Virus record (IMG/VR): IMGVR_UViG_3300032304_000314 | Coordinates: 1 to 24,367 of that record | Length of the DNA: 24,367 bases | DNA from: a virus | Direction: 5' to 3' (one strand) | Part shown: one piece after another, positions 6,194 through 14,335 of the stretch | Layout of the letters: each line of letters opens with the position of its first letter | How positions within the stretch are numbered: position 1 is the first letter of the stretch | Position numbers and translations under genes: made by a program | The notes under the pieces: generated by a model | The model's database searches: none | What the model was told of the DNA's origin: nothing | The model's input: the letters and a program-made list of their open reading frames with translations, nothing else

Positions 6194-6260
6194 TTTTACT
6201 TAAGTAAATTCTTAATAACTCTTCGTTTTTCTTATTTGCACTACCTTTTAATCTTGCCAT
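6117..6260 (-). CDS. Small basic protein starting MARLKGS
   Basis: The ATG at 6260 follows the connector stop by four bases. The 47-residue product starts MARLKGSANKKNEELLR and ends in a lysine- and serine-rich tail. The MA-R-x-KGS-x-NK start recalls a family of small phage proteins that are longer elsewhere; here the frame runs 77 bases into the next gene and stops. It may be a shortened remnant whose second half is lost, or a real overlapping gene. No function is known. Confidence 0.45.
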   Translation of the reverse strand: MARLKGSANKKNEELLRIYLSKNEYKSKSGSKKVRGYSAKPSSDKGV

Positions 6261-6264
6261 ATTA

Positions 6265-6855
6265 TTAACATCTAAAAGTGTTTCCAGAATATTTGATTCT
6301 TGCGGGTATATTATCGCAATCACAATCATCGCCTAAGAACATACCGTTTGTATAGTTGTTTTTATTAGGGAAGATAGTTGCGATGTTTGCGTTTTCTTGC
6401 GTTAAATACTTCGGATAAGTAGCATTATTAGCTAAGAGAAAGTTACTTAACCTCTCAGCGTAAACTTCTGCATCGTTTAAACTTTGTTCCTTTAACTTGG
6501 TTAAGTCAGAATAGCCCGCTTGTTGACTAAATTCGCTTGATTTTACGCCTACGTTTTTGTTCTGAAACTTATAACTTAACGTAATCACCATTCTAAACAA
6601 CGAGTATTTAACTAAACAAGGTCTAATATAGGTATCTAACAAGGTCTGATAAGGTACTGATATAGGAGTTCCAGAAACTGCAAATCCACTCACACTTGTA
6701 ACTAAATCATTATATAAATTAGTTCCTAAGATAGGCAATAGATACATATCTTGAGCGTCTGTTATTGCTGACCTAAACAACTTAGGGTCAACATTCGCAC
6801 TTACTACGCTATTCTCTTTAAGAGTCTCTTCTGATATAAATAAAACTTGTGCCAT
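6265..6855 (-). CDS. Head-tail connector-like protein (DUF6712-like)
   Basis: The 196-residue product starts MAQVLFISEETLKENS and contains AITDAQDMYLLPILGTNLYNDL, a pattern I know from connector proteins of Bacteroidota phages (DUF6712-type). The helical body would stack under the portal as an adaptor ring. The ending is unusual, with CDCD and a final cysteine. It starts directly after the portal stop (TAAATG), which is the usual place for the first adaptor. The family call is from memory of sequence patterns; the structural role follows from position. Confidence 0.7.
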   Translation of the reverse strand: MAQVLFISEETLKENSVVSANVDPKLFRSAITDAQDMYLLPILGTNLYNDLVTSVSGFAVSGTPISVPYQTLLDTYIRPCLVKYSLFRMVITLSYKFQNKNVGVKSSEFSQQAGYSDLTKLKEQSLNDAEVYAERLSNFLLANNATYPKYLTQENANIATIFPNKNNYTNGMFLGDDCDCDNIPARIKYSGNTFRC

Positions 6856-8856
6856 TTATCTTTTCTTTTTCTGTGTTAAAATCGAGTTCCAAGTATGTCT
6901 GCAAAATGGAAGATGAATGTCTGTACCTTTTATCGTCTGCCATCCTCCACGTTTGTTCCAAACATTGTACCCTACTCTTTTAGAAATAGTATCAATCTCT
7001 TTTCTGGTATAAACTTTATTGAGGTCTAAAAGTGCAGCGCAAAATTCTCTATTCTTACTATCTTTTGGCCCGACATATTTGTACTTAACTTCAAGACTTT
7101 TTATCTCATCAGCTATCCTATCTACTAAAGCCTTAGAAGGTCTTTTATTATTGATACTCCAAGCACCTTCAACTAATGATAGAACTGATGCCGCTCTTAA
7201 GGAATTGATAATGGTTTCAACTTGACTCTCTGTCAATCCTGTTTCTCTTGCTATGTTTGCTTTGGTAGAAATAGGGTTTTTCTTAACGTACTCTAAGACT
7301 TTATTCTCTTCTGGAGTATTGGCTTCGATTTCTGCAAATTTTTGCCTTCCCTCGTCTATCAATTCCAACTCAACTGATTCAAGTGTTCTTTCGAAAATCT
7401 CTACATCTTCGAACAACTGAACTGACCTTGAACTTAACTCGATAAAGTTATCTGCACTCTCGCCAAATTCGGCAAATACTTCGATGTCCTTTGTCCACTC
7501 TTTTGCAAAGGCGTTAACCTCTACACTTTCATCTGGCACTGCGTTAACAACTCCACCTAAGCCTATCATTGACCTTATCTCTTCTTGACTTAATGAACTT
7601 AAAACTTTGTTCGCAACTAATGGAGATAGCTTACCGATTTCTTCTGCAAGTTTTTGACCTTCTGTTTTTGTAACGTCTAAGATTGGTAAGCCTAAAATCT
7701 CTCTCAACTCATCATTAGTCGCTGCTTGTATCAATGCCGCCTCACTTAAAGTTGGCTCTGGCACGTCTAAAGTTTCAATCTCATAAGCATCTATCGAACC
7801 ATTTATAGCAGCGAAGTAATTAAACAATTCTTCAAAGTGTTGTTGGTCGGGCTTAATCTCGTTCAGGTCGAATAACTTGTAAGCATCCACCATCTCGGTT
7901 CTTCCACCGAGTTGACCTTCAGTTTTAATTCCTAAAAGCATAGGAGAAGTAACTCGATGTGCTACAAACAATTCTTCTTGAACCGTCTTATTTAATATAT
8001 CAAATTGCTTATCTAAGTCATTAGGCTGAATAGGAATCACATTCGGTGCTTTATCTGCTCCATCCGAAAAGTTTATAATCCATCTTCCTGCATTGTTAGT
8101 TCCTTGATGTTTGCGATTGATTCTTCTTACTAAATCTTTTTGCTCCTCATCGGTTGGAACTCCGTTATTAAAGTTCAGAATACCTCCAAAGAAAAATTCG
8201 TTCTGAATGTTTGCTCTGTGATAGTTTGCAATCTCTACGTCTACCTCAATGTAAGGAACTGCTGCAATGTAATCAGGCAAAGGATAAGTCTTAAGCGTTG
8301 GTCTATAATCTTTGCAGTAATAGAGTTGTAAACCTTTTCTTCTGTCTGAATTAAATGCGTTAAACTCTACAATGGTTTCTTTTTTATCTGCCCAATTATT
8401 TGAGTAGAAGAATTTAGAATTATCGACTGAACTACGAACCTTAGAAAAGTCAACGTGAAAAATCTTAGCAATCTTTTGACCTCCTCTATCCCAAATAATT
8501 TGAAGAGCGTAACCTCCGTACAATCTCTTATCTAATGCTAATTTTTTAAAGATGTCATTTAGACTTTCAAATTGATTTGGCTTCGATAATAATTGTTGAG
8601 CCTTTATCATTGAATCTAAGTTCTCGTCTTTTCTTACCTTTAATCCTTTTCCGTAAGTCCACTTTTGTTTTGCCGTCAAGATAGCGTTATGTTTTGCTGA
8701 ACGATTAAATAAATCACATAAGTATTGAGGATAGTTATTATCCTCGCCATAATTAACGTATTCGTTTCTTCTATCTTTAGTAAACAAAGGAATTTGGTAC
8801 GAACTCAAAGGTTCGGCACTAAATCCAATGCGTTGACTTGTCTTATAATCAGCCAT
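6856..8856 (-). CDS. Portal protein fused to a winged-helix module and a Mu gpF-like C-terminus
   Basis: The 666-residue protein has three parts. Residues 1 to about 400 resemble a phage portal: the entry has NAILTAKQKWTYGKGLKV, a middle with RLYGGYALQIIW, and a stem/wing part with VTSPMLLGIKTEGQLGGRTE. Residues about 516-566 look like a winged helix (ISTKANIARETGLTESQVETI, then a wing). Residues about 590-660 resemble the end of Mu gpF-like head morphogenesis proteins, with REFC at 603-606 and CRHTW at 652-656, a likely metal-binding pair of motifs. Portals form the 12-subunit ring for DNA entry. The fusion would carry the minor head protein with the ring. No separate Mu F gene is seen. Confidence 0.85.
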   Translation of the reverse strand: MADYKTSQRIGFSAEPLSSYQIPLFTKDRRNEYVNYGEDNNYPQYLCDLFNRSAKHNAILTAKQKWTYGKGLKVRKDENLDSMIKAQQLLSKPNQFESLNDIFKKLALDKRLYGGYALQIIWDRGGQKIAKIFHVDFSKVRSSVDNSKFFYSNNWADKKETIVEFNAFNSDRRKGLQLYYCKDYRPTLKTYPLPDYIAAVPYIEVDVEIANYHRANIQNEFFFGGILNFNNGVPTDEEQKDLVRRINRKHQGTNNAGRWIINFSDGADKAPNVIPIQPNDLDKQFDILNKTVQEELFVAHRVTSPMLLGIKTEGQLGGRTEMVDAYKLFDLNEIKPDQQHFEELFNYFAAINGSIDAYEIETLDVPEPTLSEAALIQAATNDELREILGLPILDVTKTEGQKLAEEIGKLSPLVANKVLSSLSQEEIRSMIGLGGVVNAVPDESVEVNAFAKEWTKDIEVFAEFGESADNFIELSSRSVQLFEDVEIFERTLESVELELIDEGRQKFAEIEANTPEENKVLEYVKKNPISTKANIARETGLTESQVETIINSLRAASVLSLVEGAWSINNKRPSKALVDRIADEIKSLEVKYKYVGPKDSKNREFCAALLDLNKVYTRKEIDTISKRVGYNVWNKRGGWQTIKGTDIHLPFCRHTWNSILTQKKKR

Positions 8857-9241
8857 AAATTATCACTTTATTATCTTGTTCTAATTCTATTGTATCGTCT
8901 TGAGTAAAATTGTATAACACTTTCCCTGTTTCAACCAATGCGCCTGTAAGTTCTAAGTTTAAATTAGTAGGACTTGCTTGCTGATAGATGTTATAAGTCC
9001 AATAGCCATTATCGTTTAGGTAAATTTGCCCATTAAGCAAGTTAATAGCGTTTTTTGCAACCAATTGGATAACGAATAAGTTATACCTATCCTTGAAATT
9101 TGATGTATCTGAGGCAATAAAAACCACTTCCTCAAGTGAAGTAGCATTGATAAACTGAAATAAATAATTAGGATTTGATATTGTAGTGCTTTCTTTTAAA
9201 GTCAAAGCTACATTATTGTTCCCAAAATTAAGGTTAATCAT
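8849..9241 (-). CDS. Putative neck or head protein of unknown role
   Basis: The start is set at the ATG at 9241 (MINLNFGNNNVALTLKES), since the longer frame would run into the terminator at 9271. The 130-residue product is beta-rich, with YLFQFINATS, RYNLFVIQL and a NDNGYWTYNIYQQ motif that I recall from structural proteins of Bacteroidota phages. It overlaps the portal start by 8 bases. Being the first gene after the terminator, it is made from read-through or a weak promoter I cannot identify. Confidence 0.6.
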   Translation of the reverse strand: MINLNFGNNNVALTLKESTTISNPNYLFQFINATSLEEVVFIASDTSNFKDRYNLFVIQLVAKNAINLLNGQIYLNDNGYWTYNIYQQASPTNLNLELTGALVETGKVLYNFTQDDTIELEQDNKVIIYG

Positions 9242-9270
9242 ATATTTAAATATAAATAAGTGGGTTGATA

Positions 9271-9302
9271 GTAAAAAAGCCACTCAGATTTTACTCCAAG
9301 TG
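9271..9302 (-). terminator. Intrinsic terminator after capsid and tail-tube genes
   Basis: On the minus strand GCCACT (9302-9297) pairs with AGTGGC (9282-9277), extended inward by two G-U and two Watson-Crick pairs to about ten pairs with a six-base loop, and followed at once by six T (9276-9271). This is a canonical Rho-independent terminator for minus-strand transcripts. On the plus strand no T-run follows the stem. It lies 34 bases after the stop of the tail-tube-like gene. Confidence 0.85.
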
Positions 9303-9335
9303 GCTCTCCCAACAACTAAATATGAAAAAAAACAA

Positions 9336-9845
9336 CTAAACTCCTACTGTGATTGCATTTATCGAGGTCAATTGTTGAGCAGGGTTGGCTTCATTACCTA
9401 CTAAAGTAAGTGTTTGACCATTGAAATCTCCCATTGCACTACCTGATAAATGACTTCCTGCCGTAACTTCACATCCATAAACTTGTCCAAGTAACCAATA
9501 AGTTCCATCCTTTTTCTCAATTACAACTAAAGGCTTAGTTTGTGCAATTGCTTGAAACTTATTTCTGCTTGTTTGACTCATCTTAGGGAAGTTACCTACT
9601 ACCGTCTGTTGGTAGAAGATTGTTCCGTTTGCAGGATTAGATTGTATAGCTTCTTCAAATGAATCTGCACCTTGTGGCATTAATTCGTATTTGTAAAAAG
9701 TTACACCACTAACTAAGCTTACTCCACCACTTACGCTTGAGGTAATAGTTGAACCACTTACGCCTGTCGCTAAGTAAATGTTTTTAAGACCACCGACTGC
9801 ATCCTTGCAATCGATGGTAAATCCTGATGTTATTGCGCAAGGCAT
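9336..9845 (-). CDS. Putative major tail tube protein
   Basis: The 169-residue protein is beta-rich and contains FYKYELMPQGADSFEEAIQ, FYQQTVVGNFPKMSQTSRN and KKDGTYWLLGQVYG followed by GSAMGDFNGQTLTLVG. This pattern recurs in structural proteins encoded next to the capsid gene in Bacteroidota siphoviruses, where I consider a tail tube the best reading. It follows the capsid gene by six bases and precedes the terminator, as expected for a protein needed in hundreds of copies. Another virion role, such as head completion, is possible. Confidence 0.6.
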   Translation of the reverse strand: MPCAITSGFTIDCKDAVGGLKNIYLATGVSGSTITSSVSGGVSLVSGVTFYKYELMPQGADSFEEAIQSNPANGTIFYQQTVVGNFPKMSQTSRNKFQAIAQTKPLVVIEKKDGTYWLLGQVYGCEVTAGSHLSGSAMGDFNGQTLTLVGNEANPAQQLTSINAITVGV

Positions 9846-9851
9846 ATACTA

Positions 9852-10805
9852 CTAAGCTAAAGTGAATTTAACAATCTCGTTTGGTAAAGCAATCTGAACG
9901 CCTGCTTTAAATTCTACGTTCCAACGTACTTCCATAGCTTCAACTGCGTAGAACATTTCCCACTTGTACTCTTCATCAGCGATGTCGCAACCAAAGAATA
10001 AGTTAGAAGTTCTCATTGCAATAATTCTGTTAGTGCCATTTAAACCATTAACACCTACAACGGTCAAGTTAGTTCCCGGTATAACGATTTCAAAACTACC
10101 ATTGCTCGCATCAGTATTATAGTGAAACAAGTTAGCGTTTGTTAACGCCATTTGGTAGGCTCTGAATGTATTCATTCCTACGAAGATTCTTAAATCTTCT
10201 TTACCTAACAATTCAACAGGAATGGCTCTGTAAATACCTTGCATAATTGCGATAGCATTTGAAGGAGTAATTCCACCTGATACGCTATAAGGTGCGCCTG
10301 TCATAAAACCACTTACGTTAGCTTCGATAACTCCACTTGCTGCATCAATGATTTTTAAAGCACCATCGAACTTGTTTAAGTTACCATTACCAGATGAAGT
10401 GTTACCTTGCCAAAATGCAGTTTCTAATTGCTCTGCGATTAAGCCTGTTTTCAAAGTAGCATATTGCTCTTCGAATGGTACGGTCTTAGGATTTGAACCC
10501 GAAGGTAATAACAACTGAAGATACTTTGTTTCAAGGTCTTTAGGACACAATGCCTCTTGAACTTTAATAGGTGCTACGGTCATAGTTCTGTTTGAGAACA
10601 CGGTTGTACCACTTGCATTCCATCCGCAAGATGCTCCCGCTTGGAATACTGCATCAGTATCCATCACGTTTACTTGCATTGTAGATTTCACGTTTGGCAT
10701 CTTAGTTGCCAACTGAATAGATTTAGCGGTGAATAATGATTGAATCATTAACTCACGCTCGTTTGGTTTGGTGTAGGCTAATAAGCCTGTTACATTAAAT
10801 GCCAT
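9852..10805 (-). CDS. Major capsid protein
   Basis: The 317-residue protein begins MAFNVTGLLAYTKPNEREL, has an N-terminal arm, an internal stretch EEQYATLKTGLIAEQLETAFW, a later PVELLGKEDLRIFVGMNTF strand, and an end with EVRWNVEFKAGVQIALPN. This layout is typical of HK97-fold capsid proteins in Bacteroidota phages, without an obvious long cleavable delta domain in the same frame. The context is strong: the gene directly follows a scaffold-like protein and a prohead protease and precedes a tube-like gene. Codon use is rich in common codons, consistent with high expression. Confidence 0.8.
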   Translation of the reverse strand: MAFNVTGLLAYTKPNERELMIQSLFTAKSIQLATKMPNVKSTMQVNVMDTDAVFQAGASCGWNASGTTVFSNRTMTVAPIKVQEALCPKDLETKYLQLLLPSGSNPKTVPFEEQYATLKTGLIAEQLETAFWQGNTSSGNGNLNKFDGALKIIDAASGVIEANVSGFMTGAPYSVSGGITPSNAIAIMQGIYRAIPVELLGKEDLRIFVGMNTFRAYQMALTNANLFHYNTDASNGSFEIVIPGTNLTVVGVNGLNGTNRIIAMRTSNLFFGCDIADEEYKWEMFYAVEAMEVRWNVEFKAGVQIALPNEIVKFTLA

Positions 10806-10812
10806 AATTTTT

Positions 10813-11400
10813 TTATTTTTTGTTTAAAATTTTTGATACTTCTTCGATTGAATTGAACAAGTCAAGTTTTTTCTTATCCTTATTCTCTGGCTCAATCACT
10901 TCCACTTCTTCTGGTTCTCCGCTGATTTTTTCAACCACTTCAAACATTAATTTAAGACTTGTTTTTAAGGTGTCATTCTCTGCTTTCAAGGCTTCGAACT
11001 TAGCAACTAAAGTCTTAGCGGTACTATCTGCTTCAATAGCTTCAAGTCTTACCTCGATGCTTTTAACATCTTCTACTTTTGCAAAGTTCTCAATCTCGAT
11101 TTCAGTTTCTCCCTCGTCTTCTGCTTCTTCTTCTTTAGTCTTAACCTCAGTAATTAGTCCGTCTTGAGATACAATAACTCTGCCATCTTCAAGTTCGTGA
11201 GTTCCATCTGGTGCAGGAGTAACGCCTTCTTCAGATATCACATAAAGAGGTGAACCCATTGCAAGGTCTCCTTCCCATTTAACTATGGTAACGCCATCAC
11301 TTAGTTTGGCTTCATCCATCTTCACCTCAACTTTATCTTCTTCGAAAAGAATTTTCTTCAAAGCGGGTAGGTTTTTTTTGATTAAATCTTTCAATTCCAT
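10813..11400 (-). CDS. Scaffolding-like acidic coiled-coil protein
   Basis: The 195-residue protein is very acidic, with a Glu-rich middle (KTKEEEAEDEGETEIEIE), a helical coiled-coil region around 105-155 (EVRLEAIEADSTAKTLVAKF) and a lysine-rich helical C-terminus (EVSKILNKK). An N-terminal beta part has PLYVISEEGV and DGRVIVSQDGLI. Acidic coiled-coil proteins located between the prohead protease and the capsid gene act as internal scaffolds, and the protease would remove them. The call relies on composition and place. It ends seven bases before the capsid ATG. Confidence 0.7.
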   Translation of the reverse strand: MELKDLIKKNLPALKKILFEEDKVEVKMDEAKLSDGVTIVKWEGDLAMGSPLYVISEEGVTPAPDGTHELEDGRVIVSQDGLITEVKTKEEEAEDEGETEIEIENFAKVEDVKSIEVRLEAIEADSTAKTLVAKFEALKAENDTLKTSLKLMFEVVEKISGEPEEVEVIEPENKDKKKLDLFNSIEEVSKILNKK

Positions 11401-11422
11401 ATTGTATAATATTAGTATTTTT

Positions 11423-12526
11423 TTAATTAGTAATTAATTCAAGTAACGCCTCAACTATTTCATCGTCTTGCGACTTGCTATGTTTAAAGATTCCCTCGAC
11501 CGAAAATCCTTTAAACTCGCCTGTCTTAATGAAGTCTTGCCAAATTTCTTCGTTCTCAACTTTGCAAGAAATCCACCAAGTTCCGTCAGGCACTTTATCA
11601 TAACCTTTAGGAGTCATAATTCCACGTTCAGAATTGATAATAAAAGATTCTATCAAGTAAACTCCTTCTGCAATTTCTGAACTATGCGACTTGTTGAAAT
11701 TCTTTGTATAGTCGTGTTTAAAAAAACGCTCAACTATTTTCTCTATCGTTTCTGGTTTAAAGAATACGTTATAAAGTGAGCCATCTTCACGCTTCCTTAA
11801 GATAGGAATGTTTGGAATCATTGCCGCACCACTTATGATTTTCTTTTCCTTATCTGCTTTGAACGCAAACTTAGATTCTTTATCAATGCTTTTTAATTTT
11901 CTCGATGCCCATTCAACTCCTGCATCTCCTCCCCACGCTAACCACATCAATCTTCCGCATCCATCTCCTAATTCTTTTTGTGAGTTCTGTCTATGGCGTT
12001 CAAATGCTGCCATTCTTGCGATTGTATCTCTACTTATTGGTTCGCCTTTTGCCAATTGATTTGCTCTTGCTTTTCCGACTTCAGTTCCACAATCTCCCCA
12101 TCCGTTCTCTTCTGCATATCTTAGGGCTATTTTAGCGTTCTCTTTTGCTGCCTCTGGATAGTCTGAATAACTATCGAACTTGTCTTTATTTAGTTTTGAA
12201 TAACAAATAGCTGCGGCTTGGTCTTGACTATATCCATTGTCTATCTCAGTCGCTATACAACGGCTCATAAAGTCATTTGAACTTTCGTTTGGTTTTGGTT
12301 CGATAATAAATTCCTCGTTGTCAGTTCCGCACTTACACATATAAGGTTTATCTCCACCTTCTGAGATGTCCCAACTATGTCCGCAATTTTTACAAACTAT
12401 AATTTTCACTTCAGCATTAAAGGCTTGCCACTCTAATTCGATAGCAGGACTTTTAACCAAAGCAATAAAATCTACTCCGCTCTCTTCGTTGTCATCAATT
12501 GTTAATTCAAACAATGGTAAGTTCAT
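11423..12526 (-). CDS. Composite prohead protease (XkdF-like, S78_2) with zinc ribbon and inserted module
   Basis: The 367-residue protein is modular. Residues 1-37 resemble the usual start of these proteins (FIALVKSPAIE). Residues 45-66 hold CKNC and CKC, a likely zinc ribbon. Residues 85-112 hold a small RCIATEID/AAAICYSKL motif. Residues about 121-215 form a module with GKARANQLAKGEPISRDT, MAAFERHRQN and MWLAWGGDAGVEWA, which I know as a separate module in other phage proteins. Residues about 225-350 resemble XkdF-like serine proteases: His281 in KSHS and Ser342 in GFSVEG are probable catalytic residues. Such proteases cut scaffold during capsid maturation. The order protease, scaffold, capsid is canonical. 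Confidence 0.8.
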   Translation of the reverse strand: MNLPLFELTIDDNEESGVDFIALVKSPAIELEWQAFNAEVKIIVCKNCGHSWDISEGGDKPYMCKCGTDNEEFIIEPKPNESSNDFMSRCIATEIDNGYSQDQAAAICYSKLNKDKFDSYSDYPEAAKENAKIALRYAEENGWGDCGTEVGKARANQLAKGEPISRDTIARMAAFERHRQNSQKELGDGCGRLMWLAWGGDAGVEWASRKLKSIDKESKFAFKADKEKKIISGAAMIPNIPILRKREDGSLYNVFFKPETIEKIVERFFKHDYTKNFNKSHSSEIAEGVYLIESFIINSERGIMTPKGYDKVPDGTWWISCKVENEEIWQDFIKTGEFKGFSVEGIFKHSKSQDDEIVEALLELITN

Positions 12527-12557
12527 AAACTTAAATATAAATTATTGAGTTTTAGTA

Positions 12558-14240
12558 TTATTGAATTGTCGCTTTCGTTTTGATGCTATTTACCTTTTCT
12601 TGAGCGTTGGTGATGTCTGATTCAGTTACAAATACTCTTACCTTGCCGCCTTCGTTAGTTGTCCTTATTGGCTCTTCATTACCTAATCGAGTGAATGAAG
12701 ATGAAGGTCTGATAACAGGAGGAAGACTTGGAGTTCCACCGCCACCTCCACCGCCACTTGGTGCAGTTGGGTCGATTGAATTTATCTTCCTAACATTAGC
12801 TAAACCCGCTGCAACTATTCCCGCTACGGCAAATGCTTTGGCAACCGTTGGAAGTGTCTTATCTGCTAACACTTGGTTTGCTGCAAGGTAAGTATTAATT
12901 AAAGCATTGGCAGTCGCTAACGCTTTAGCCTCAACCGATTGTTCTTTCGCTAACATACTAAACCCCGCTAAAGCATCTCCAATAGCTGCAATAGTATCTA
13001 TTCTCGCTTGTGATTCTGCATTGAAAATAGCAACCTTTGCATCTGCCGCTTGTTGTGCTGAAATAACTCCTTTTTTATTTAGTTCGTCAATGGCTGCAAA
13101 TCGTTCTTGTTCAGATAATAGTTCATCGTCTTTGATAGATTTTAAATCCTCAATGTTAGCAGCGTACTCTTCACGGTCTGATTCGATTAAGGACTTTTTT
13201 CTTAGCCTATCGTTTTCTTCTTGTGCTTTTTCTTTTTCTCTTCTCTCTTTAGCCCGTTCTTCGTTATCTTTATCGAAGATTTCTTTTTTCTTTTTCGCTT
13301 CTTCTTCTGCCTTTAGCGCATCTTCTTTTTTCTTTTGTAAGTCGGCTATTGCTTTCTCTTCTTTAGCTTTTCTCTTCTCGTCTATGATTGCGCTTGCGTT
13401 ATTTATTTTCTCTCTCTTTTCTTCCAAGTTACCTAATGCTTGCACTCGCTTAGTGTAGTTTTCTTGAAGAGCCTTAAGTTCATCGTCTGCCGCATCATTT
13501 ACGTTATTTAAACTTTCGATAGTTGCACCTTTTTGAATAGCTAAGATTTGTTGATAAGTTGCCCCTGCCGCTTTTGCTTTCTGAACTAAGATTGCAGTCT
13601 CCTCTCTCTGGTTTCTTTTTAAGTCTTCTATTTGAAGGTTCTGAAGTCTTGTTGCTTCTTTGATTAATTCATTTGCCTCCTTCTCGCTGATAGATTTATT
13701 CTTAGCTTGCTTTAATAACTTGTCAATTTGAGCCTCATATTGGGCTTGCTTTAAATTAAATGCGCTAAGATTGTCTTCATAATCTCTTAACATCTTAGAG
13801 GCTTGTTCTGCGGCTGCGGCTTGTTCTCCTATTGCCTTAGTGCTGAACCCTAAACCTTGCGTAAAGTTATAAACTGCCGTTTGTAAGCCTCTAAAAGCAC
13901 CTCCTAACATCGCAAATTTATCAGTAATCAAATCAGCCAATGGAGCGAAGTCTTTAAAGATGGCATACAAAGCACCTAACGCTGCTACTACTGCGGTAAT
14001 AGCTATCCCGATTGGAGTTGCAATTAGTATTTTAAAACTATTGAATAAGTCTTTTACTCCTTTTGCCGCTTGACCTGCGCTGCCAGGAATATTATCGATT
14101 GATTTATCAAAGTCGTTTACTTGCTTTTTCGCTTCTTTAGCACTCTTGCCTGTCTTATCTAAACTCTTTTCGAGGTCGTTTAATTCGGCTTCGGAATTAC
14201 CCGTTTTAACTCCAATCGCAATTAAAATATCGTTTATCAT
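12558..14240 (-). CDS. Tape measure protein
   Basis: The 560-residue protein has the usual parts: an N-terminal segment (MINDILIAIGVKTG), a hydrophobic stretch at 71-95 with ATPIGIAITAVVAALGALYA, a long helical coiled-coil body rich in Lys, Glu and Ala (about 140-400), a C-terminal Ala-rich hydrophobic part with ATANALINTYLAANQ, a run of eight Gly near 495 and a short beta tail. Tape measures set tail length and enter the membrane on injection. At the usual 1.5 Angstrom per residue, the tail would be about 84 nm; this is short for a siphovirus and is inference. It overlaps the 32-residue gene before it by ATGA. Confidence 0.85.
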   Translation of the reverse strand: MINDILIAIGVKTGNSEAELNDLEKSLDKTGKSAKEAKKQVNDFDKSIDNIPGSAGQAAKGVKDLFNSFKILIATPIGIAITAVVAALGALYAIFKDFAPLADLITDKFAMLGGAFRGLQTAVYNFTQGLGFSTKAIGEQAAAAEQASKMLRDYEDNLSAFNLKQAQYEAQIDKLLKQAKNKSISEKEANELIKEATRLQNLQIEDLKRNQREETAILVQKAKAAGATYQQILAIQKGATIESLNNVNDAADDELKALQENYTKRVQALGNLEEKREKINNASAIIDEKRKAKEEKAIADLQKKKEDALKAEEEAKKKKEIFDKDNEERAKERREKEKAQEENDRLRKKSLIESDREEYAANIEDLKSIKDDELLSEQERFAAIDELNKKGVISAQQAADAKVAIFNAESQARIDTIAAIGDALAGFSMLAKEQSVEAKALATANALINTYLAANQVLADKTLPTVAKAFAVAGIVAAGLANVRKINSIDPTAPSGGGGGGGTPSLPPVIRPSSSFTRLGNEEPIRTTNEGGKVRVFVTESDITNAQEKVNSIKTKATIQ

Positions 14241-14335
14241 TGTTCAATTTCTTTTAATAGATTTATAAAATCCGAATCACTTAGTAATTCTTTAATGTGT
14301 CTAATCTCGCTAAAATTCTTTATTAGTTCGTTCAT
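14237..14335 (-). CDS. 32-residue micro-gene before the tape measure
   Basis: The ATG at 14335 comes directly after the stop of the large tail protein (TAAATG), and the stop overlaps the tape-measure start as ATGA. This exact fit to both neighbours argues that it is translated. The product begins MNELIKNFSEIRHIKELLS and ends KEIEQ; it is a single amphipathic helix with hairpin-like charge pattern. It could be a small tape-measure partner or only a coupling peptide that delivers ribosomes to the tape-measure start. Confidence 0.55.
   Translation of the reverse strand: MNELIKNFSEIRHIKELLSDSDFINLLKEIEQ

Noticed and set aside
9242-9270. A shared TTTATATTTAA motif before the starts at 9241 and 12526 as a possible promoter
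   Set aside because: It deviates at the last base of the -7 box, is too close to the start codons and lacks a -33 box; simple A/T-rich leader is enough to explain it.
12907-13458. Plus-strand open frame of 183 codons opposite the tape measure
   Set aside because: It is very rich in Ser, Ala and Phe because it is the antisense of Lys/Glu/Ala-rich coiled-coil codons; it has no promoter or neighbour on its strand. The same applies to the other plus-strand frames, all opposite clear minus-strand genes.
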